Positions 47,422-57,881 of a stretch of 64,000 nt of DNA are shown piece after piece. Source of the DNA: Lachancea kluyveri NRRL Y-12651 (taxonomy: Eukaryota > Ascomycota > Saccharomycetes > Saccharomycetales > Saccharomycetaceae); NCBI GenBank assembly GCA_000149225.2, contig CM000692.1:62001-126000 (forward strand). Direction: 5' to 3'. The notes under the pieces were generated by a model that had not been told where the DNA came from, searched no databases, and saw nothing but the letters and a program-made list of their open reading frames with translations. The first letter of the stretch is position 1. Each line of letters opens with the position of its first letter. A program made the position numbers and the translations under genes.

Positions 47422-50166
47422 CTACTCATTGTCACCATTGTTATTGCTCCGGTCTACAGTTCCCTGGTTAGCAATCTCTTCTGGGGTCATGCCTAAAACA
47501 ATGACACCTTTCTCCTTGTTTCTGCGGTCAACTTCACTTTGAGATTCCTTTATTAGTTTTTCTTTAAGCTTTTTATGCAAATCAGATTGGGTAGAAAATG
47601 CATTTGCTTGGGTGTGTTGCTGAAGTTCTTGACCGTAATTGCTAACATTAATCAAGTCACCGCCGCTTTCTGAACTGCTCGGAGAAGCCAAGTCATGAAT
47701 CGCATTTTCACCACCATCATCCATATAATCCCCTCCACCTAAAATCTTGGAATACATGACCCGTGTATCATTTAATACATCTTCGGAATAGAATATCCAT
47801 GCCTCATCCTGTAATACTTCATAGATATCAGGGGAGATCAATTCTACTTTGTATACTTTAGAAAACTTTACGATCTCTTCGGCAATCAAAACCAAATGAC
47901 CCATGTAACCTAGATTGGTTTCGTGAACTTCATAAAAATCATGGGAATCTCTGTAACCTTGCAAGATTAAATCCGCCGTGATTCGAAAATCTCGAACATG
48001 AGTAGGCTTAGCAGTCAACATGAATTGAGCTGACCCCTTATTATTGAAAAGTGAATAAACCAGGAAGGAGTTGTAGGAGAAATCCATCCTCCCGCTAAAT
48101 ATTTGTTGAATGATATCAAAAAGCACGTTGTGCCAAAAATTATTCCAAGGGTAACGTAGAAAGAGTTCTATGATCTTAGGTAAGATTTGGGTGTCATAAA
48201 GATTAATCTTGAACAGGTCACCAGTGGTTGGGTTGAGACGCAACTTAGCGTTTTGGCTGGGGTTTACATAGGGGATTTCAAATGATTCATCAATTTCTTC
48301 TTCGTCATTAGCGTCATCTGGGGATTCTTTGTTGTTTTGTTCGTTAACTTTTTCGTAAACTTCGTCATTATTTTCGTTAGAAGTCGTGACAGTATCATTA
48401 TTATCTGTAATCGTATTGTTAGTAGTTGTAGTAGAATTATTATTATTGGCGTCATTAATATTATCATTTTCCTCACCCATGTCCAACTCCGCCAAAGCAT
48501 CTTCCAATTGTTTAGTCAACCCTTGTCTTACCTCATCACGTTCTTTTACAATACGTTCCGCCTTTTTTGAATTCATCAAACCCATATTAGAGCAATGCAA
48601 CAGTTCAGCAATAAGCTCAACAACTTTGAACCTCTCAAAGCCTAATGGTTTGTACTCTTGGTTTAGCTGATTCTTCACCAATGGGATTCTATCGTCGTTC
48701 TCAACATCCAATAGGATCCGATAAAATTCTGGAAGATTGACGGCAAACTTTTTTAACATCACTCCAAGATAAATAGGATCCCTTATGGAAGGAGGGTGTG
48801 TTTTCACAGTGGTAGTCAAAAGATTTACCTGATCATAGTCAGAATTGTTCTTCCGTATCAATTCGATAACAATAGAGACAGCCGTAGTTAGTGCAGCGCC
48901 TCTTTTGTTAACGATGGCATTCAATAACAGATCAATACACTGTTCCGAACACAGTTGTCTCGTAAGAGAGTTGGGACCAATGGACATATCATCCAGGGGA
49001 GCATTAGCGGATATGGCTATCAAGGCCTTGATAAAGTCACCAGCACATGCCTGGATATCTGCATGATAGCCGTTATCCAAATAATTCAACAGTTTGGAAA
49101 TTAGGCCCTGTTCGTAAACCAATTCGATGATTCCCGTGGGTGATTCTTGCTTGTCCGTAGAAATAACCTTTAAAAAGAAATCCATTAGCACTGAAATTCC
49201 GATGTGTTTAAGAAAATCACCTACCAAGTTTTCTCTGGTTCTAATGAAGTTCAAGTATTGGTCTTGTCTTGTCAGTAGCAAGTTTTGATTGATCTTTAAG
49301 AAAATTGGGATCAGGGGGGATTTTTCCGAGGAAAAGTTTGGATGGTGTAAAATAGACCAAATGGTTGCTAAATACGTGGAGTTTTTCACTAAGGACTCAG
49401 ATATCAACCAGATGTCTAACGAAAAGATCTCGGAGATGATAGTAGCCTTATTCAGATAAGAGGACTGGTCATCTTCTTCCTGGTTATCGACAGAAGGAGT
49501 GCTGATATCATTGCTGTCATCATTCGGTTGTGTTTGAGTACTCGGTCCATCCTCTTGTTCTACTTGCAAATCTTTGTCGTCCGGTTCGTTATCATCATGT
49601 TCGTTTATTTTATCAATACAAATCATTAGTTGATCAATCAAGTATTCGATATTTTCAACCTTAGTACCGTAAGCATCGTAGAAGTAGCCAAAGCATATAA
49701 AGTCCAACAGAGTGTTATTCTGCCTCGTCAACTCATTCAACAATTCCGTTTCTTGTAAGAGGTTGTCGATAAAGGAGTTGTTTAGGGATTGCAACGTCAT
49801 TGGTGACTCTACAGTCCCTGTCAGCGAAGCTACAGAACTTGTAGAGGTTGAAGAGCTGAGTGATTCACTTTCAGAGGGATCTACATTGCGCTGGGTCTTC
49901 AAGCTTGGAGAGGATGCAGGTCTTAGAGCTTGAGGAGAAGGGTCCTGGGCAATGGTAGCATTTAACGGGACTGGAGATATTATAGTGTCCTCCGGTATTG
50001 GATCCATTGCGCCCGAAGCACTTGTTTGTGACTGCTTATTATCGTCTACGCCACCTGTGCTGTCTTTAGACTGCGCTTCAAGGTCTCGTAATACGTGGAA
50101 GTAGTCATCCAACAACTTGTTGATATTAGAGTTGTTGATGTTCTGTCCAAACGGCCAAAAAGACAT
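47422..50166 (-). CDS. SAP155: Sit4 phosphatase-associated protein (SAP4/SAP155 type)
   Basis: A 914-residue SAPS-domain protein. SAP proteins bind the PP2A-like phosphatase Sit4 and direct it in G1 progression and TOR signalling. The N terminus MSFWPFGQNINNSNINKLLD is typical, and the SAPS domain runs from about residue 140 to 770 (NELTRQNNTLLDFICFGYFYD, FKVVELIAELLHCSNMG). Asn- and acid-rich linkers interrupt it near 200-225 and 575-640. The C terminus is low complexity. S. cerevisiae has two copies from the genome duplication, SAP4 (818) and SAP155 (1,002); this single gene is the equivalent of both. Confidence 0.93.
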   Translation of the reverse strand: MSFWPFGQNINNSNINKLLDDYFHVLRDLEAQSKDSTGGVDDNKQSQTSASGAMDPIPEDTIISPVPLNATIAQDPSPQALRPASSPSLKTQRNVDPSESESLSSSTSTSSVASLTGTVESPMTLQSLNNSFIDNLLQETELLNELTRQNNTLLDFICFGYFYDAYGTKVENIEYLIDQLMICIDKINEHDDNEPDDKDLQVEQEDGPSTQTQPNDDSNDISTPSVDNQEEDDQSSYLNKATIISEIFSLDIWLISESLVKNSTYLATIWSILHHPNFSSEKSPLIPIFLKINQNLLLTRQDQYLNFIRTRENLVGDFLKHIGISVLMDFFLKVISTDKQESPTGIIELVYEQGLISKLLNYLDNGYHADIQACAGDFIKALIAISANAPLDDMSIGPNSLTRQLCSEQCIDLLLNAIVNKRGAALTTAVSIVIELIRKNNSDYDQVNLLTTTVKTHPPSIRDPIYLGVMLKKFAVNLPEFYRILLDVENDDRIPLVKNQLNQEYKPLGFERFKVVELIAELLHCSNMGLMNSKKAERIVKERDEVRQGLTKQLEDALAELDMGEENDNINDANNNNSTTTTNNTITDNNDTVTTSNENNDEVYEKVNEQNNKESPDDANDEEEIDESFEIPYVNPSQNAKLRLNPTTGDLFKINLYDTQILPKIIELFLRYPWNNFWHNVLFDIIQQIFSGRMDFSYNSFLVYSLFNNKGSAQFMLTAKPTHVRDFRITADLILQGYRDSHDFYEVHETNLGYMGHLVLIAEEIVKFSKVYKVELISPDIYEVLQDEAWIFYSEDVLNDTRVMYSKILGGGDYMDDGGENAIHDLASPSSSESGGDLINVSNYGQELQQHTQANAFSTQSDLHKKLKEKLIKESQSEVDRRNKEKGVIVLGMTPEEIANQGTVDRSNNNGDNE

Positions 50167-50463
50167 TGTTTAAAGCTTATTGGATTCACTGTTAATTTTT
50201 TTCTTGACACGCCCAGAGAGCTGTTATCTCTCTGCTTGCTTACTTCTGGGGACCTGGATATGTCTCTCGAGGGGCGTTGTTGCTTGATCTTTCTAATTGG
50301 ATGAAATCAACCGACGCCATCCAAATTTTTCCTTCAGTGCTATTCCCGGACGGGTAACAAACCCCCACCCACCTCTCTCTCTTTCAACGACAGTAACTTT
50401 TTTTTGCTGACCAATGAGAACATAGCACTGTCCATCCCTAGATTTAATAGAGAAGCATCAATA
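50167..50463. promoter_or_regulatory. SAP/SHE10 divergent promoter with a Reb1 site
   Basis: CGGGTAA, the Reb1 core, is at 50351-50357, 107 bp before the SHE10 ATG. It is followed by a C/T-rich tract at about 50361-50385. Reb1 often clears nucleosomes in shared promoters. Confidence 0.55.
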
Positions 50464-52347
50464 ATGAAGAGGCAACTCACTAGGGTTACTGCTACTCTAC
50501 TCCTATTTCTCGTAGGATGCCGCTACTTCTGTGCTAATTATGAGTGTCCTGCCGCGCTATCTCAGTGCTGCTACTACACTTCATCAGATGCGTGGACCGA
50601 AGTGTACGTTCCGGTTATTGAAGAGAAATTACCAATTCTGGAGGCCAGGGTGTATCCATGGTGGGGTGAAAAGGTCACACCGCACTTAAATAAGGCCAAT
50701 GCTGCATATGTTAGCAACGTTGTTCCACATTTGGGCAAGTTAAAAAGTAATTACCGTACTGTTGTGGCTCCGAAGTTGAGATCTTTGGCCATCAAGGTAA
50801 GGGATTATTTCGAGACCACCATATTCCCCCAGTGTTACAAGGCTTATCACACGATAGCCTTCAAGATTCAACTCTACTACCACATATTTATTGTTCCGCG
50901 TGCCAAGCATATCAAAAGTGTCATTTCTCTGAAGACGAATGACTTTTTGGGCAAACATCCCACCATTGGGAAGTTTTCCCATGCTTTGAACAGCTGGTTT
51001 CATAGCACTTTGGATTTCTGTCGGTTGAAGGTAAATTGCATCCGGAAACGCTACGGCAAAAGGGAAGAAGGTATGCCTATTTTAAAAGAGGTCGAAGACA
51101 GGGAAGAAGATGAAGAAGAAGGGTACGAAGAAGACGATGAAGAAGACGAGGACGGGGTACTACACTTGACTTCAACGATTACCACGACAATAACACTTGC
51201 GCAAGACGAACTCGCATCTGCTGTCACCGCCGCCAGTAGAGAAGAGGAAGATTCCTCCCTTGATGTTCCTTTAAAAGATCTCGTCCAAAACGAATACCAG
51301 GCATGGAGCAATACAGTAGAGCGCAAGGCAAACACGGCATTAGACGCTTTTACCAAAGAAGTTCACGATTACGAAATTGAACAGCTGGAATCGGTAAGCC
51401 CATTGATGAGTTCTCTGCTGCAAAACATTTCCAACACGACACAACTCCACTTCCAGAAAATTAACAAAGCTATTCTCGACATCAATTGCACCATGGAGAT
51501 AGGCGAAAACGGTGAACAATTATTCTTCGATCGCCACGGCACTCAGTTGAAGGAATACATCACCAGACCGTTGATGCGTGGGCTGTTTACTGCCGCAAAT
51601 GAAGAACTCACTGCCATGAGCGATGACTTGCGCGCCAGGTTGAAGGAGTTTGTCAACACCGTTAACGACCATGTCGATGTGATTAGAAACGAACATCTGG
51701 AAGTTTACGAGGAATGGGGTGACGTGATGATCAGCGAGTGGAGCAAGAGAATGGCCTATGTGGACGTGGTTGCTCTTGACGAACAAGACGACAGCGAACA
51801 GCACAGCAACTGGAAAAATTTCTTGAAGCTCAAGAGAAACGTTATCAAGACCAGAGATTTGTTGGTTGAACACCCTGTAAAATTCCACGACTTGGAGGTA
51901 TTTTTGAAAGAGGTCCAGTTTACATTGCGTATGTTGGCAAAGGAAAGCGGTGAATACCTGTACATCTTGAGAAGCAAAGCCAATCTGACATTTCAAGAAC
52001 GCGAGAGACAAGAACGCGAAAAGGAGAAAAGAGAGGAAGAAGAGAGGCAGAGGCAGACTGAGAAGATGCTGGCACAAGAGGTGACTATCGATGACGAGGA
52101 ACCCGATCTAGGAACAGAAGAAGTAGCTGAGCTTGTGAAACCTACCAACGAAACCGAAGAGAGCGCTGAGATCGTGGAGCCTACCAATGAAGTCGATGAG
52201 ACACCTTCGCCTACAGAGTCTAAAGAGGAGGTTCAGGAAGCGACTCAAGCCATGGACCCTACCCAAGCCACTGAAATGGCGACGCCCAGTCCCCAGCTTA
52301 ATAACGAAAAGGCTGAAGAACACAATCTTAGAGACGAAGAGGCTTAG
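50464..52347 (+). CDS. SHE10: She10/Osw7 family secretory protein
   Basis: A 627-residue protein, longer than yeast She10 (577) and Osw7 (510), which are duplicates of one ancestral gene and are needed for the dityrosine layer of the spore wall. The ATG at 50464 gives a signal peptide, MKRQLTRVTATLLLFLVGC; upstream in-frame codons lack this. A run of conserved Cys follows (YECPAALSQCC). The centre has a strongly acidic block near residues 208-230 and long helical stretches. The last ~110 residues are low complexity, with repeated PTNE units. Molecular activity is unknown. Confidence 0.9.
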   Translation: MKRQLTRVTATLLLFLVGCRYFCANYECPAALSQCCYYTSSDAWTEVYVPVIEEKLPILEARVYPWWGEKVTPHLNKANAAYVSNVVPHLGKLKSNYRTVVAPKLRSLAIKVRDYFETTIFPQCYKAYHTIAFKIQLYYHIFIVPRAKHIKSVISLKTNDFLGKHPTIGKFSHALNSWFHSTLDFCRLKVNCIRKRYGKREEGMPILKEVEDREEDEEEGYEEDDEEDEDGVLHLTSTITTTITLAQDELASAVTAASREEEDSSLDVPLKDLVQNEYQAWSNTVERKANTALDAFTKEVHDYEIEQLESVSPLMSSLLQNISNTTQLHFQKINKAILDINCTMEIGENGEQLFFDRHGTQLKEYITRPLMRGLFTAANEELTAMSDDLRARLKEFVNTVNDHVDVIRNEHLEVYEEWGDVMISEWSKRMAYVDVVALDEQDDSEQHSNWKNFLKLKRNVIKTRDLLVEHPVKFHDLEVFLKEVQFTLRMLAKESGEYLYILRSKANLTFQERERQEREKEKREEEERQRQTEKMLAQEVTIDDEEPDLGTEEVAELVKPTNETEESAEIVEPTNEVDETPSPTESKEEVQEATQAMDPTQATEMATPSPQLNNEKAEEHNLRDEEA

Positions 52348-52821
52348 AAGAAAGAGAAGAATTAGAAAGCGCATTAGAGGGAACAAGCCATCAAACGAAT
52401 AGCTCATTGCCCATCGTTGTACAGTTTAGCAATATTGAATTAAATAATTAAATAAATAGCAATACACTAGGTAGTTGAATAACCGAGTATTGATGTTTCC
52501 ATTCCTAAAAGCTACTCCGACCACCCAGACTATGGGTACAGTTGTGCAATTAGCCTAGAAACATGCTTTGAAGCGAAGCCATCTGTCCTTTTTAGCGTTA
52601 ATACTACTAAAAAAGGGGACTTGAGAGATCGGTATACCTTTGGTAACTGTGGTGTACGGATGCCATATTCGTTTGATCTTCGACGTTCACATGGGCGTAG
52701 CGCCTAAAAAGAAAAAAAAATTTTTTTTTTTCAACACAATATAAAAAGCAGGTCTTCTCGTTTACATCTTCTCTACCCTGAAGTTCGTCTCAACAAGACA
52801 CATCATCATCAACAAGAAATA
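52348..52821. promoter_or_regulatory. SAH1 promoter region
   Basis: This 474-bp spacer has a Rap1-like site at 52651-52663 (minus strand GCATCCGTACACC), A9 followed directly by T11 at 52712-52731, and TATAAAAAG at 52740-52748, 74 bp before the ATG. These features are typical of strong constitutive yeast promoters and fit the codon bias of SAH1. Confidence 0.6.
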
Positions 52822-54171
52822 ATGTCTGCTCCAGCTCAAAACTACAAGATTGCTGATATCTCCTTGGCTGCCTTCGGTAGAAAGGAAATCGAATTGGCTG
52901 AACACGAAATGCCAGGTTTGATGGCTATCAGAGAAGCCTACGCCGAAGCCCAACCTTTGAAGGGTGCTCGTATTGCTGGTTGTTTGCACATGACCATTCA
53001 AACTGCTGTTTTGATTGAAACTTTGGTTGCCTTGGGTGCTGAAGTTACCTGGTCTTCTTGTAACATCTACTCTACTCAAGACCACGCTGCTGCCGCCATT
53101 GCTGCTTCTGGTGTCCCAGTTTTCGCATGGAAGGGTGAAACCGAAGAAGAATACCTATGGTGTATTGAGCAACAATTGTTTGCCTTCAAGGACGGTAAGA
53201 AATTGAACTTGATCTTGGATGATGGTGGTGACTTGACCTCTTTGGTCCACGAAAAACACCCAGAAATGTTGGAAGATTGTTTCGGTATCTCTGAAGAAAC
53301 CACTACCGGTGTCCACCACTTGTACAGAATGGTCAAAGAAGCCAAGTTGAAGGTCCCAGCCATCAACGTTAACGACTCTGTCACCAAGTCCAAATTCGAC
53401 AACTTGTACGGTTGTAGAGAATCATTGATTGATGGTATCAAGAGAGCCACCGATGTCATGTTGGCCGGTAAGGTCGCTGTCGTTGCTGGTTACGGTGATG
53501 TTGGTAAGGGTTGTGCTGCTGCCTTGAGAGGCATGGGTGCTCGTGTTGTCGTCACCGAAATTGACCCAATTAACGCTTTGCAAGCTGCCATGGAAGGTTA
53601 CCAAGTTATCCCAATGGAAGAAGCTGCTTCTTTCGGTCAAGTCTTTGTCACCACCACTGGTTGCAGAGACATCATCACTTCTGAACATTTCTTGTCTATG
53701 CCAGAAGATGCCATTGTCTGTAACATTGGTCACTTTGACATCGAAATCGATGTCGCTTGGTTGAAGGCTAACGCTAAGGAATGTATCAACATCAAGCCAC
53801 AAGTCGACCGTTACTTGTTGTCTTCTGGCAAGCACGTCATCTTGCTAGCCGATGGTAGATTGGTCAACTTGGGTTGTGCCACTGGTCACTCTTCTTTCGT
53901 TATGTCCTGTTCTTTCTCCAACCAAGTCTTGGCTCAAATTGCTTTGTTCAAGGCTAACGACAAGGAATTCAGGGAAAAATACATCGAATTCCAAAAGACT
54001 GGTCCATTTGAACTTGGTGTCCACGTTTTGCCAAAGATTTTGGACGAAGCTGTTGCTAAGTTCCACTTGGACAAGTTGGGTGTCAAGTTGACCCAGTTGT
54101 CTGATGTCCAATCCGAATACTTGGGCATTCCACAAGAAGGTCCTTACAAGGCTGACCACTACAGATACTAG
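52822..54171 (+). CDS. SAH1: S-adenosylhomocysteine hydrolase
   Basis: A 449-residue enzyme, the same length as yeast Sah1. It splits S-adenosylhomocysteine to adenosine and homocysteine, which relieves product inhibition of methyltransferases and lipid methylation. Motifs include [14 protein letters not shown], the substrate lysine region [11 protein letters not shown] and the NAD-binding [10 protein letters not shown] near residue 220; the C terminus HYRY is the family ending. It has the strongest preferred-codon bias in the window. In S. cerevisiae it is YER043C on chromosome V. Confidence 0.98.
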   Translation: MSAPAQNYKIADISLAAFGRKEIELAEHEMPGLMAIREAYAEAQPLKGARIAGCLHMTIQTAVLIETLVALGAEVTWSSCNIYSTQDHAAAAIAASGVPVFAWKGETEEEYLWCIEQQLFAFKDGKKLNLILDDGGDLTSLVHEKHPEMLEDCFGISEETTTGVHHLYRMVKEAKLKVPAINVNDSVTKSKFDNLYGCRESLIDGIKRATDVMLAGKVAVVAGYGDVGKGCAAALRGMGARVVVTEIDPINALQAAMEGYQVIPMEEAASFGQVFVTTTGCRDIITSEHFLSMPEDAIVCNIGHFDIEIDVAWLKANAKECINIKPQVDRYLLSSGKHVILLADGRLVNLGCATGHSSFVMSCSFSNQVLAQIALFKANDKEFREKYIEFQKTGPFELGVHVLPKILDEAVAKFHLDKLGVKLTQLSDVQSEYLGIPQEGPYKADHYRY

Positions 54172-54795
54172 ATGTGTCACTCTAGACAGCCTACTGTAAA
54201 TATTCACTTTTTTCTTACCACCCTTTTTGAGAGGTGTACCGGCACTCAACTGTCTATGCATGCTCTTTGCTTATATTTTCACGGTTTGATACTTTTACGG
54301 ACTGTATATACTATATACCAGATATAAATAAACGAATCTTCAACGGTTAAATTACTCTATTGTTGCCACTCACGAGGGAGTGTGTTCACGCCACGAGTCC
54401 ACGTCATACGGCTTCAAAGGAATCGCAACCGATGGTCGAATGCTTAACAAATTTAACAGATTTTAGGTTGAGCTCTTCAAATAGTGACTGTTATCTCTTA
54501 CTGATGAAATTTTTGAAACCACTATTTTATTAGAGACATGTACTAAGAGGGTATGTGTGCTAAACGTGGAAACAGATTTTAACATCCAAGGTGCTCAAAG
54601 AAAAGATTGCCTTATCTTTTCTTAAATTGTTTATCTGGTATGATCGAAAAGCAAAGATCCTCGATTTGCCATGTACACATCTTTATTGGGATGCTCAATA
54701 TTTTAAGTAGAATCGTTTTATAACGGATTGGTCTATGAACATTCCACCGCTTTTTTTTTGTTTTTTTTTGCCTCTTATACAGAACCAAGCTAGAT

Positions 54796-54796
<1 letters not shown>

Positions 54797-54838
<42 letters not shown>
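54797..54838 (+). repeat. Compound microsatellite (CA)9(TA)12
   Basis: Nine CA units at 54797-54814 run directly into twelve TA units at 54815-54838. Short open frames through it (Ile-Tyr and Cys-Val repeats on the minus strand) are by-products. Confidence 0.97.
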
Positions 54839-54846
<8 letters not shown>

Positions 54847-55132
54847 CTGTTTGGTATTCTCGTTGCTCATCTTTCGATCGACAATAGGTTGGCATCAACT
54901 AGACCAATATCAGCATTGAATCACTAAAATCATCTTAGGTTAAAGGAAACAAACTTATCACAAAACGGATACTAATATTCAACACCCATTTGATAAATCG
55001 AATCTAGTCAAAGAATTCAATAAACTATGTTATGTTACTACCATTTTGGATTTTAGTCTATCCACTGTTGACTGCGTATGCAATGATAGCCGTTCAAAAT
55101 GCACATGTCACTTGCCCTGTGCAAATAGTTCC

Positions 55133-55153
55133 CTCCCCCTTTAAGGGGGGGAG
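55133..55153. promoter_or_regulatory. Inverted stress-response elements before VID30
   Basis: CTCCCCC, TTTAA, GGGGGGGAG form a near-perfect dyad. It contains CCCCT at 55136-55140 and AGGGG at 55144-55148, two opposed Msn2/Msn4-type STRE cores. It is about 97-117 bp before the VID30 ATG. Confidence 0.5.
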
Positions 55154-55249
55154 CTGTGTAGAGGAGCATGATCTACATGGTCAAATCTCTTGCTTGAAAA
55201 GTGAATAACAGAAGCAAGAAAAGAGAGAAGGAAATAAGAAACATAAGCT

Positions 55250-57826
55250 ATGTCACTACTAATGGATGAAGTAGATCATGAGTTTATAAAGGCCCTTTTT
55301 CCGCAGTATCTTTTATCGCAACCAATCTCTCACGAGCTATGGAAAATCTATTACCAGCACAAGAAATTGTTCCACAAGCTGAAAGCAAAAGGAGAAGCCG
55401 TTCCCATCGCAGGGAATCGATCTGAAAGTAGCAGTTACAGGCTTGGAAACAACCTGAGCTACTCGACCAGAAAAGAGATTTGGGAAAAGTTGATGAGCTT
55501 AGGTGTATTGGGAACTATTTCATACGATTCTACAAGCGATGACTACCTTGTACAAGTTTACAAGTATTTTTTTAACAATCCAGATGATGAGGACGCTTTA
55601 TACAATGAAAGGCTTTTCGCAGATGATAGAATGCAAGTAGACTATGAAGTCGATGACCTAGCGAAGCCAGATATTGCGGAGGGGAGCATAACGGCACAAA
55701 TAGAGCAAAGGAATGATGAGGGTGACGACAACGTCGAAGCGGATGATGACAACAGAGACGAAGATGACGAGGATGATGATGATGTCCTTCCTGATGATGA
55801 TGATGATGAGAACAATGACGACGGTAATGATGATGATGATGACGATGATGACGACGATGGCGACGAGGAAGAGCTCCTCAGCGAAAACGAACACACTTTG
55901 CATCCTTCTTCAATACAATCGAGGTCTCCCAACGAATTGGAGGAGAATACAACGTACTACCCTCCGCTTTCGGAATCAACACGTCAATTGAAATCAAAAC
56001 ATAACCCTGTGTCGACTGATCTGTACAGAAATTTGGGTTACAGCTTACCTTACAAGTGGATTTCGCAATCTAACAATAGTATTTTAGTTTCTACTGACGG
56101 TTTTACCCAGTTGAAACCAAACCCCAATTGGCAAGTTTATTCAGGTTATGACAGAGCCAGTCCTGTAATCGGGAATAGACTAAGAGCATCTCTGAATAAC
56201 AACCAAAAGCTTGACTATACCACTACGTGGGCCAATAATCCCATATTGCACAGAAAGCTAGCTCTATTTTATTATGAGGTAAAGGTATTATCGGTTACCA
56301 GTTCTAAGTCAGGACAAAATTGTAATATTATTGTTGGTTTTAAGGACTTTTCAAAAATTCAGGGTAATTCTAAAACTGGTAATAGTGGATCACCGTCAAG
56401 AGCTGATATACATGGCGATCCAACCTCTTTGAACAGACAATCTGCCAGCATTTTGAACACCACCTTGGGCTCTAGCAATCCTAATAATAATAACGGACAT
56501 GGGAATGGTTTTGACAAGGGCAGTTTTGGCTACTGTGGGACAGACGGCTATATAACAGACGGTACGCAATTCAAGTCATTTGCCAAACAGTTTGGTCGTG
56601 ATGATATTGTTGGTTGTGGCATCAACTACGCCGACGGAACTATATTCTTTACCAAGAATGGTGTAAAGCTAGGCACTGCATTCACTGATGTTTACGATAT
56701 GGATCTAGTGCCATACATTGCATTACGTCCTGGGAACTCTGTGAGAACGAACTTTGGCTTACACGAAGAGTTTATCTTTGATATCACTGGTTATCAAAAC
56801 CGGTGGAAGGTTATGGCATATCAACACATTTTCAAAAGTATTGATGACTCCAACGAGAATGAAGAGTTTGAGCTTGAAGAGGAAGAAGATGGAGAAGGAG
56901 AAGACGATAGCGACAATTATGAGGATGGTGCCACTATTAATGATGAAGGCAATGACGAAACAGCTTCCGAAAGCTCACCTAAAGATGGCTTTTTGCTGTC
57001 TCGTGACCGTAGGTTTAGTGGTGATAAACTGTATAAGCCAGAGTTAGAAAAGCTAAACAGTCTGAACACAAACGATGATTCCATCACCTGTACACTTGAT
57101 ACAATGATCAATGATTATTTGATTCATGAGGGTTTGATTGATGTTGCAAAGGGGTTTCTAAAGGATCTCCAGAAGAACTGTGTTCCTGATAATGATGAGG
57201 AGAGAGGTAGAATGGTTATAAGGCATAATGAGAGACAGATTATTAAGGAGGAAGAAAATTTAAAAGTCAGACAAGACATCAGAAGATTCATCAACAATGG
57301 AAATTTTGCACAGTGCTTGAAGTACATTGATTGTAAATTTCCGGGTTTACTTCAAGACAATGTCGATTTGTTATTTGAGTTGAAAGTTGCAGAATATTTG
57401 CTAACTATTGTTCATTATGATAAGCACACCATCGATACCATCCTGCAAAAGGGCCAAGAGTTGTCAAGTGAATTCGTGTACAATACAGGTATCCCCATAG
57501 AGTTGAGAGAACGGTTCAAATCGCACTTAGGAGAAATATCTGCGTTGTTGGCATATGACAATCCATTGAAAGAGTGTAGCGAAGACTTGGCTGTATTTCT
57601 ATCTCCAGCGTATTTACAGGAACGTCTATTTCAATTAGTGAACTCCAGAGTGTTAAGATTTTTGAAAAAAAATAGTGAAAGCTCTTTAGAAAACATGGTC
57701 AGTTATACAAGAGCTATGGTTAATACTTTGATGGAGTACGGTGACCATAGTTCCGTAATCCACAACGACTCCGAGTTACGTTATTACAAATTGGTAAACA
57801 TTGACGAAGATTTGTTAAATCTCTAG
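55250..57826 (+). CDS. VID30: Vid30/Gid1, subunit of the GID ubiquitin ligase
   Basis: An 858-residue protein (yeast 958). The GID/CTLH ligase targets gluconeogenic enzymes for degradation when glucose returns. An acidic, Asp-rich block lies at about residues 165-212. The SPRY domain covers about 295-505 (YYEVKVLSV, GYCGTDGYITDG, GCGINYADGTIFFTKNG). Another acidic linker, about 540-575, precedes LisH (about 615-645) and the CTLH/CRA region to the C terminus. The codons of the Asp block are repetitive GAT/GAC. Confidence 0.95.
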   Translation: MSLLMDEVDHEFIKALFPQYLLSQPISHELWKIYYQHKKLFHKLKAKGEAVPIAGNRSESSSYRLGNNLSYSTRKEIWEKLMSLGVLGTISYDSTSDDYLVQVYKYFFNNPDDEDALYNERLFADDRMQVDYEVDDLAKPDIAEGSITAQIEQRNDEGDDNVEADDDNRDEDDEDDDDVLPDDDDDENNDDGNDDDDDDDDDDGDEEELLSENEHTLHPSSIQSRSPNELEENTTYYPPLSESTRQLKSKHNPVSTDLYRNLGYSLPYKWISQSNNSILVSTDGFTQLKPNPNWQVYSGYDRASPVIGNRLRASLNNNQKLDYTTTWANNPILHRKLALFYYEVKVLSVTSSKSGQNCNIIVGFKDFSKIQGNSKTGNSGSPSRADIHGDPTSLNRQSASILNTTLGSSNPNNNNGHGNGFDKGSFGYCGTDGYITDGTQFKSFAKQFGRDDIVGCGINYADGTIFFTKNGVKLGTAFTDVYDMDLVPYIALRPGNSVRTNFGLHEEFIFDITGYQNRWKVMAYQHIFKSIDDSNENEEFELEEEEDGEGEDDSDNYEDGATINDEGNDETASESSPKDGFLLSRDRRFSGDKLYKPELEKLNSLNTNDDSITCTLDTMINDYLIHEGLIDVAKGFLKDLQKNCVPDNDEERGRMVIRHNERQIIKEEENLKVRQDIRRFINNGNFAQCLKYIDCKFPGLLQDNVDLLFELKVAEYLLTIVHYDKHTIDTILQKGQELSSEFVYNTGIPIELRERFKSHLGEISALLAYDNPLKECSEDLAVFLSPAYLQERLFQLVNSRVLRFLKKNSESSLENMVSYTRAMVNTLMEYGDHSSVIHNDSELRYYKLVNIDEDLLNL

Positions 57827-57881
57827 GTTATTTACGTACTAATTTACATAGTCGAATTGAAAGTGATTTTGCTGTGACTTA

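Larger units (their letters stand above)
54172..55249. other. SAH1-VID30 intergenic region
   Basis: No gene is supported in 1,078 bp. It carries a T-rich stretch near 54751-54770, a CA/TA microsatellite at 54797-54838 and a G/C-run dyad at 55133-55153, about 100 bp before VID30. Confidence 0.55.

Noticed and set aside
54612-54898. Short frames coding Ile-Tyr and Cys-Val repeats
   Set aside because: They arise from reading through the CA/TA microsatellite and have no homology.
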